In this document: positions 58,805-64,000 of the stretch, piece after piece
How positions within the stretch are numbered: the stretch's first letter is position 1
Layout: each line of letters starts with the position of its first letter
Assembly (NCBI RefSeq): GCF_036248275.1
Contig: NZ_CP109181.1
Span: forward strand, 2,604,001-2,668,000
Direction of reading: 5' to 3'
Source: Streptomyces sp. NBC_01716
GTDB lineage: Bacteria > Actinomycetota > Actinomycetes > Streptomycetales > Streptomycetaceae
DNA: 64,000 nt
Made by a program: the position numbers and the translations under genes
Notes under the pieces: generated by a model
Told to the model about the DNA's origin: nothing
What the model saw: only the letters and a program-made list of their open reading frames with translations
The model's database searches: none

Positions 58805-60210
58805 CTTCCCGCCCCTGGAGCTGCGACACCTTCGTCGCGCTCCCGGACACCACCCGCCGCCCCGCCGTCCTTTTCGGCAAGAACAGCGACCGCCCCGCGG
58901 GCGAGGCCCAGCCGCTGCGCCACGCACCGGCCCGGCCGGCGGGCGAGCCTCTGCGGCTGGCCTACGTCACCCTCGACGACGCGCCGGCCTACGCACACAT
59001 CGGGTCCGCCCCCTACTGGTGCTGGGGCTACGAGATGGGGGTGAACGAGCGGCGCGTCGCCATCGGCAACGAAGCGGTCTTCACCCGCCCGTGGGCCGAC
59101 GCCGTCGCCCGCGAGAAGGCCGGCGACCACCAGCGGCCCGGCGTACTCGGCATGGAGCTGGTCCGCCTCGGCCTGGAGCGCGGCGGCACCGCGCGCGAGG
59201 CGCTGGACGTGATCACCTCCCTGCTGGAGCGGTACGGCCAGTGGGGCTCGGCGACGGTCGGCGCCCCGCACGCCGACGGCGCCTACGACAACGCGTACGT
59301 GCTCGCCGACCCCCACGAGGCGTGGGTGCTGGAGACGCTCGGACGTGACTGGGCGGCGCGCCGGATCACCACGGGTGTCACCCCGGTCAGCAACGAGCTC
59401 TCCCTGCGTACCGACGCGGATCTCACCAGCCGCGGACTGCGGGACGCCGCCACCGCCGCCGGATGGCCGGCGGACCGGCCGCTGGACGTCGCCGACGCGT
59501 TCACCGACCCCGGCACTCCGCTCCAGGTCTCGCACATCCGCCGCCGCAGGGCGCGCCAGTTGCTCGCCGAAGGCGCGGCCACCGCGACCGGCGTCGGGAT
59601 CGGCACGGCGAAACGGGTGCTGCGCGACCATCTGGAGGACACGTTCCTCGGCGGGCCCTCCTTCGACGCCGCACGGCCGGACTTCCACACGCTGTGCATG
59701 CACGAACACCCGTCGGGCTTCACCTGGGGCAACACCGCCGCGTCGCTGATCGTCGAACTGCACGCGGAGCCCGGCCCGTTGACCCTGTGGTGGTGTCCCA
59801 CCACCCCCTGCACGGGCGTCTATCTGCCGGTGCCGCTGGAGGTGGAGACGCTCCCCGAGGCGCTGACGCTCCCGCTGCCCGGGCCCTCCCGGGACCCCCG
59901 CGACCACCCGCGGGCCACCCACGACCCGGCATCGGTCTGGTGGCAGTGGCAGCACCTGCTCGACGCGGCGAAGGAGCCCGGCGCCCGGGACTTCACCGCG
60001 CGCGCCGCCAGGCTGCGCGCCTCCTTCGACGCCCTCGAAGCGCGCTGGGCCGACGCACTGCCCACCTCGGCCGACGATCCCGCGGCCCTGACCGCCTTCA
60101 CCCGCGGCTGCCTGGACGAGGCCCGTGCCGAAGCCGCCGCGCTCGCAGGGGAGTTCGGCGCGGACCCCGCCCGGGCCCTGGACAGCCGCTGGGCGGCTTC
60201 CGCCGTCTGA
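58801..60210 (+). CDS. C69/U34-family (secernin-like) N-terminal nucleophile hydrolase
   Basis: This 469-residue protein starts at a GTG overlapping the glycerate kinase stop. The N-terminus MTSRPWSCDTFVAL places Cys8 as the probable nucleophile of the secernin/dipeptidase C69 group, without a long propeptide. Conserved features are NSDRPAGEAQPL, the NERRVAIGNEAVF block, the DNAYVLADPHEAWVLET block and the late ASLIVELH segment. The family cleaves amide or dipeptide bonds; bacterial secernin-like members have no defined substrate. Its neighbours suggest an imported amide or N-heterocycle-derived compound whose breakdown yields glycerate or glyoxylate. Confidence 0.85.
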   Translation: MTSRPWSCDTFVALPDTTRRPAVLFGKNSDRPAGEAQPLRHAPARPAGEPLRLAYVTLDDAPAYAHIGSAPYWCWGYEMGVNERRVAIGNEAVFTRPWADAVAREKAGDHQRPGVLGMELVRLGLERGGTAREALDVITSLLERYGQWGSATVGAPHADGAYDNAYVLADPHEAWVLETLGRDWAARRITTGVTPVSNELSLRTDADLTSRGLRDAATAAGWPADRPLDVADAFTDPGTPLQVSHIRRRRARQLLAEGAATATGVGIGTAKRVLRDHLEDTFLGGPSFDAARPDFHTLCMHEHPSGFTWGNTAASLIVELHAEPGPLTLWWCPTTPCTGVYLPVPLEVETLPEALTLPLPGPSRDPRDHPRATHDPASVWWQWQHLLDAAKEPGARDFTARAARLRASFDALEARWADALPTSADDPAALTAFTRGCLDEARAEAAALAGEFGADPARALDSRWAASAV

Positions 60211-60294
60211 TCCCCCGCACCACCCCTCACCCCTCACCCCTCACCGCCCACCCTCCACGAGCACCGAGTCCCCTCCTGGAAAAGAGCCACCCTC

Positions 60295-61722
60295 ATGTCC
60301 CTCAGAGACTCCTTCCGCGGTCCGGAGGCGTCACTCGACGACCAGATCGAGAGCTTCGCCGTCGAGCGCGTCCCCGACAGCAAGCGCTGGCCGATCCCCG
60401 CCATCAGCCTCGTGCTGCTCGGGAACGCCACCGCGATGTTCTTCTTCAGCTTCGGCGCTCAGCAGACCTTCCTGGTGGGCTGGCCGCTGATGCTGCTGCC
60501 GATCGGCTACTTCTTCATAGGCGCGATCCTCATAGGCTCGCTGACCATGCGCATGGCCAGCCGTGAGGGCCTCTCGCAGAGCCTGATCTCCCGGGGGCTG
60601 GGCTTCGGCAGCCGCGGGGCGGCGTTGACCTCGTTCATCTACGCGGTCAACTTCGTCTACTACTTCCTCTTCGAGGGGACGATCGTCTCGCACGCGATCG
60701 CGTACTACTTCGACATCCCCATCGACTCCTTCGTCGGCATCGGGATCTTCGCCCTGATCGGCCTCGTCACGATCGCCTTCGTCTGGCGCGGGATGTACGC
60801 CATGTCGGTACTCCAGACCTGGGGCTTCCCGATCTTCGTCGGCCTCCTCGTGTGGGCGCTGGTCGCCCTCGGCTCGGACCACGACGTGGCCGGCGTCGGT
60901 CAGTGGCAGTCCACCGCCACGGGCGGCGGGGCGGCGCTGTGGACCGCGATGAGCTTCGCCAACGGACAGATGATCTTCCAGGGGCTGATGGCCACCGACT
61001 ACGGGCGGTTCGCCAAGCGCCGTATCCGCTACCGCGGCACCGCGACCATCATGCTTCTCGAACTCGTCCCCATGCTCGTCATCATCCTCATCGGCGCCAT
61101 GCTCGGCTCGTCCCTGGTCGACTCCTTCGGCCAGGAGAAGGCACAGGACCCCGGGTTCGTCTTCGTCCACCTCATGGGCCTGGCGGGCGTGGTCTTCGTC
61201 GTCATCACCCAGATCCGCATCAACGTGATGAATCTCTACGGTGGCTCCATCACCCTCTCCAGCGGGTTCGACGCGGTGGCCAAGTTCCGTCCGGGGCGCC
61301 CCTGGTGGATGTTCGCGGTCTGGATCTTCGGTGTCGTGTTCTACGCGACGAACGTCATCAACCACCTCGGCACATTCCTGGCCATCACCGGTGTGCTCAC
61401 CAACACCTGGGTGCTGATCATCCTCGCCGACTACTTCGTCTGCCGTCGCTGGCTGGGCCTCGGCCGGGCCGAGAACATCGAGTTCCGCGACACCGAGGTA
61501 CGGGAGTGGAACCCGTGCGGTCTGGTCTCCCTCGGTCTCGCCGTCTTCGTCGGCGCCCTCGGCATCGTGGAAATCTACCCGGTGGCCTACGCGTCGTTCA
61601 TCGCGATGTTCCTCGGGCCGCTCGTCCACATCGCCCTCACCAAGGCGACCGGGGGCCGTTACTACACACCGGACCCCGACCGGCCCGCACCGGCGGCCGC
61701 GGTCGCCGTCTCGAAGGACTGA
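60295..61722 (+). CDS. NCS1-family purine/cytosine/allantoin-type permease
   Basis: This 475-residue membrane protein starts at the ATG at 60295. Its 12 predicted helices span about residues 35 to 455. The N-terminal amphipathic segment (ESFAVERVPDSKRWP) and the first helices (SLVLLGNATAMFFFSFGAQQ, GYFFIGAILIGSLTMRMAS) match the NCS1 nucleobase:cation symporter family. Helices 6 to 8 contain ATDYGRFAKRR and INVMNLYGGSITLSS, the helix-8 region that shapes specificity. It completes the operon with the kinase and hydrolase; cargo is likely a purine- or hydantoin-like compound, but is unproven. Confidence 0.9.
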   Translation: MSLRDSFRGPEASLDDQIESFAVERVPDSKRWPIPAISLVLLGNATAMFFFSFGAQQTFLVGWPLMLLPIGYFFIGAILIGSLTMRMASREGLSQSLISRGLGFGSRGAALTSFIYAVNFVYYFLFEGTIVSHAIAYYFDIPIDSFVGIGIFALIGLVTIAFVWRGMYAMSVLQTWGFPIFVGLLVWALVALGSDHDVAGVGQWQSTATGGGAALWTAMSFANGQMIFQGLMATDYGRFAKRRIRYRGTATIMLLELVPMLVIILIGAMLGSSLVDSFGQEKAQDPGFVFVHLMGLAGVVFVVITQIRINVMNLYGGSITLSSGFDAVAKFRPGRPWWMFAVWIFGVVFYATNVINHLGTFLAITGVLTNTWVLIILADYFVCRRWLGLGRAENIEFRDTEVREWNPCGLVSLGLAVFVGALGIVEIYPVAYASFIAMFLGPLVHIALTKATGGRYYTPDPDRPAPAAAVAVSKD

Positions 61723-61734
61723 CACCACCCGTCG

Positions 61735-61780
61735 AACCGCCCCGGCCTCCGTGGATCGATCCATGGAGACCGGGGCGGTT
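61735..61780. terminator. Long bidirectional hairpin after the NCS1 permease gene
   Basis: An 11-bp outer stem (AACCGCCCCGG / CCGGGGCGGTT) encloses further pairing around TGGATCGATCCA. It is followed by TTTC on the plus strand and sits in the convergent gap before the next minus-strand gene. Confidence 0.85.
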
Positions 61781-61830
61781 TCACGCGGTCGAGGAGCGGT
61801 TCGGTCAAGTCCCCGCGGGCGTGGGAGACA

Positions 61831-64000
61831 TCACCGCTGTACGGACGTGGCCGAGGGGTCCGTCGACGTCGGGCCCGCCGGGTCCGCCGGGTCCGCCGGG
61901 AGGCCGATCGTGGCCGACTCCGGAGGCGGAGGGGGCGGTTCCGTCGTCGTCGCCGGCGGGGGCGTGGTCGGGGTCGTCGGGGACGGACTGGTCTTCGTGG
62001 GGGTCGGCGACGGGCTCGTCCTCGTCGGGGTGGGCCTGGTGTCGGACGGGTCCGGGTCCGGTGAGGTCGGGTCGTCGTCCGGGGACGAGGGGTCGTCCGA
62101 CGGGGAGTTGTCCGGATCCGGGGTGCCGGGACCGCTCGTGGTGGGCGTCGGGGTGCCCGAGTCCGTCCTGGCCGGGACCCCGGCCGGCTTGGCCGGCTTC
62201 TCCGTGTCCGCGTCCGTCGGCGTCGAGTCGTCGTATCCGGCGGTGCCGTCGTCGTCCGTCGAGTTGTCCGTCTGGACCCGGTCCGTGGGCGAGGTGTCGT
62301 TGCCCGACGCCCCGAGTGTCACGACCGTGCCCAGTACGGCGGCGAGCACCGCGCCCGCGCCCGCGGCGACCAGGTTGCGGCGGGCGCCGCCCAGCACCGG
62401 ACGGCGGCGGCGCGGCGCGGCGCCGCCCGTCGGCGGGGTGTCGTCGCGCCGGGTCACCAGCGTCATCCGGTCGTCCGGCGACCGCGGGTGGGACACGGGC
62501 ACGATCATCGAGACGCCGCGCGACGGCGACACCGGCAGTTCGTCGTCCGCCCGGTGGTGGGGGACGACCACCGTGTTCCCGTTCTCACGGTCGCTGACCA
62601 GGGCCAGCGCCCTGCGGCCGGACACCGTGCCCTGCTTGTCCGCCACCGCCCCGCGCATGCCGATGGAGGTCTCCAGTTCGGCGCGGGCCCGGTCCAGGCT
62701 TCCGACGCAGAGCGCGAGAATCCCCAACTCGTGGTGGAAATACGCCTCTTCGGCGACCTCTCCGGCGATCCGCGCCGCCTCCTGGCCGATCCGCAGCGCG
62801 CGCTCCCAGGCGCCCCAGTGCAGTCCCGCCATGAAGGCGGGCGCCGCGCCCCTGGCCAGCAGGACGGCGGAGCTCGCGTGCCCCGCCTCGCCGCTGGAGA
62901 CCAGTGGCGTCATCGCGGCCAGCAGCGCGTCGGCCTCGGCAGAGGCCCGGCGCGCGGTGACCGACGGATGGCCGGCCCACCAGGTGAAGTGCTGGACGGC
63001 GACGTGCGCGCGGGACGTGGCCTCGTCGCCGTACCCCTGCGCCTCCAGTTGCGCGAGGGCTCCGGCGGCGAGCCGGTAGCGCGGGCCGACGGGTGAGAGC
63101 AGGCCGGCGCCCATCAGTTCGCCGACGGCGGCGTCGGCGTGGGTGTCGCCCACCAGGGCAGGCAGATGGGCCTGGTGCGGGACCTCGCCGCCGAGCGCGA
63201 CGGCGAAGCGCAAGGTCTCACGCGCGGCCTCGGAGAGCCGGGAGGCGAGCAGTGCGGCGGGCGCGGCGCCCTCGCCGAGGGTCGGCAGCGGGATGTCGTA
63301 CCCGTCGGCGGTGAGCCCGCCGTCATCGAACAGCCCGTCCTGGCCCGGCCCTTGGCCCTGCGGAGAGCCGGCCGGCTCATGGACGAAGACCCCGTCCGCC
63401 TCGTACGCCTCCGAGTCGCCGCGCAGCCGGTCGCGTCCGCGCAGCAGCGCCGCGGCCTGGACGAAGCGCTGCGGCAGTCCCTCGGACTCGAACCAGAGGT
63501 CACCGGCCCAGTTCGACTCCTCGTCGGTCAACGACCGCCCGGTGGCGCGCTCCAGCAGATCGAGCGAGGCTGCGCGGCCAAGTCCGCCGAGCAGGACCTC
63601 TTCGAGGGGCGAGCGCGAGATGGGGGCGTCCACGTCCGGCGTGACGGCGAGAAGGAAGGCGCATTCCGGTGCGGCGCCGAGGAGTTCGTCCAGCGGCTCG
63701 CCGCCGAATTCGAGGTCGTCCACGACGACGATCGCGCCGATGCCGCGGACCAGTTCCAACAGGCCCGCGCGGTCGGGGCGGTGGAGCGCGGACCGGTAGA
63801 CCGCCGCGTACAGCTCGTACAACAGCTCGGTGACGGTGCGGTGGTGGCCGGAGAGCCGTACGACCCCGTCCGGCGCGAGGTCCTCGCACTCGGCTGCGAC
63901 GGCCTCGATCAGTGAGGTACGGCCGGAGCCGGCGGAGCCGGTGAGCCGTACGGAGCGGCCGCGCCCCAGCAGTTCGGCCAGTCGCTCGCGCTCCTCCTGA
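61831..64000 (-). CDS. Membrane-anchored P-loop (STAND-like) ATPase with Pro/Thr-rich tail (5' end outside window)
   Basis: This is a large ATP-binding protein; about 723 residues are visible, and the N-terminus lies beyond 64000. Near the right edge a P-loop (LTGSAGSGRTSL) and a Walker B-like strand (IVVVDDLEF) mark an AAA/NACHT-type NTPase. A helical repeat-like region follows (ARIAGEVAEEAYFHHELGIL, DRARAELE), as in STAND regulators. Then comes one transmembrane helix (LVAAGAGAVLAAVLGTVVTLG) after an Arg-rich patch, and a Pro/Thr/Ser/Asp-rich tail of about 140 residues, probably outside the cell. No helix-turn-helix is visible in this part. The function is unknown; a signalling role is an inference from architecture. 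Confidence 0.8.
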   Translation of the reverse strand, partial: QEERERLAELLGRGRSVRLTGSAGSGRTSLIEAVAAECEDLAPDGVVRLSGHHRTVTELLYELYAAVYRSALHRPDRAGLLELVRGIGAIVVVDDLEFGGEPLDELLGAAPECAFLLAVTPDVDAPISRSPLEEVLLGGLGRAASLDLLERATGRSLTDEESNWAGDLWFESEGLPQRFVQAAALLRGRDRLRGDSEAYEADGVFVHEPAGSPQGQGPGQDGLFDDGGLTADGYDIPLPTLGEGAAPAALLASRLSEAARETLRFAVALGGEVPHQAHLPALVGDTHADAAVGELMGAGLLSPVGPRYRLAAGALAQLEAQGYGDEATSRAHVAVQHFTWWAGHPSVTARRASAEADALLAAMTPLVSSGEAGHASSAVLLARGAAPAFMAGLHWGAWERALRIGQEAARIAGEVAEEAYFHHELGILALCVGSLDRARAELETSIGMRGAVADKQGTVSGRRALALVSDRENGNTVVVPHHRADDELPVSPSRGVSMIVPVSHPRSPDDRMTLVTRRDDTPPTGGAAPRRRRPVLGGARRNLVAAGAGAVLAAVLGTVVTLGASGNDTSPTDRVQTDNSTDDDGTAGYDDSTPTDADTEKPAKPAGVPARTDSGTPTPTTSGPGTPDPDNSPSDDPSSPDDDPTSPDPDPSDTRPTPTRTSPSPTPTKTSPSPTTPTTPPPATTTEPPPPPPESATIGLPADPADPAGPTSTDPSATSVQR

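Noticed and set aside
1..64000. tRNA or rRNA genes, prophage or integrative element
   Set aside because: No cloverleaf-like sequence, rRNA stretch, integrase, phage structural gene or attachment repeat was recognised by eye.

Overview
The window is high-GC actinobacterial chromosome, almost certainly Streptomyces or a very close relative. Coding is dense, with strong third-position G/C bias, many GTG starts and ATGA/TGATG stop-start overlaps. Gene content and order point the same way: pfkA-pta-ackA-pyk, absC, the polar-growth proteins Scy and FilP, the cslA-glxA-cslZ tip-glycan locus, the SCO5389-type gene and nucS. From memory, most of it runs parallel to the S. coelicolor segment around SCO5427 to SCO5388. 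I could not run a search to confirm this. No rRNA, tRNA, CRISPR array, prophage or complete IS element was seen.

Layout. 1-3.2 kb: a molybdenum hydroxylase operon like PaoABC/YagTSR (minus strand; the large subunit runs off the left end). 3.5-7.5 kb: a dicarboxylate symporter with a divergent CitA/DcuS-type two-component system. 7.6-11.8 kb: an LLM oxidoreductase and a sugar ABC importer operon without its own ATPase. 11.8-18 kb: a central carbon block (6-phosphofructokinase, phosphate acetyltransferase, acetate kinase, pyruvate kinase). 18-20.8 kb: three uncharacterised exported or membrane proteins (DUF6230, DUF6114 and an acidic-linker protein). 21.4-27.7 kb: a thioredoxin-TPR protein, a TetR regulator, an isobutyryl-CoA mutase-type large subunit, a DUF3817 protein, a MarR regulator and an MFS exporter. 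27.8-28.9 kb: an ArsR-like regulator gene carrying an in-frame 165-bp MITE-like insertion. 29-33.8 kb: cslZ, glxA and cslA.

34-37 kb: thiamine-binding, DUF3817 and three tandem AIM24 proteins. 37-40.7 kb: absC, a two-component system with an Asp-rich sensor loop, and a divergent Asp-rich PepSY protein. 40.8-43.6 kb: meaB, an acetyl-CoA acetyltransferase and methylmalonyl-CoA epimerase. 43.8-48.6 kb: scy and filP. 48.7-52.7 kb: two paralogous ABC-2 ATPase/permease pairs. 52.8-56.7 kb: a zinc-finger-like protein, an LLM oxidoreductase, an SCO5389 family protein, nucS and a phosphotransferase. 56.8-61.7 kb: a GntR regulator divergent from glycerate kinase, a C69/secernin-like hydrolase and an NCS1 permease. 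61.8-64 kb: a membrane-anchored P-loop ATPase, 5' truncated by the window edge.

How the genes fit together: glycolysis and acetate overflow are adjacent. icmA, meaB, mce and the thiolase form a dispersed B12/acyl-CoA group. Scy, FilP and CslA/GlxA/CslZ all act at the hyphal tip and sit within 20 kb of each other here. The most interesting signals are the in-frame MITE in a regulator gene, the phased response-regulator repeats beside the Asp-rich sensor and PepSY pair, the triple AIM24 operon, the GntR/glycerate kinase/C69/NCS1 operon, and the DUF6230/DUF6114 trio.
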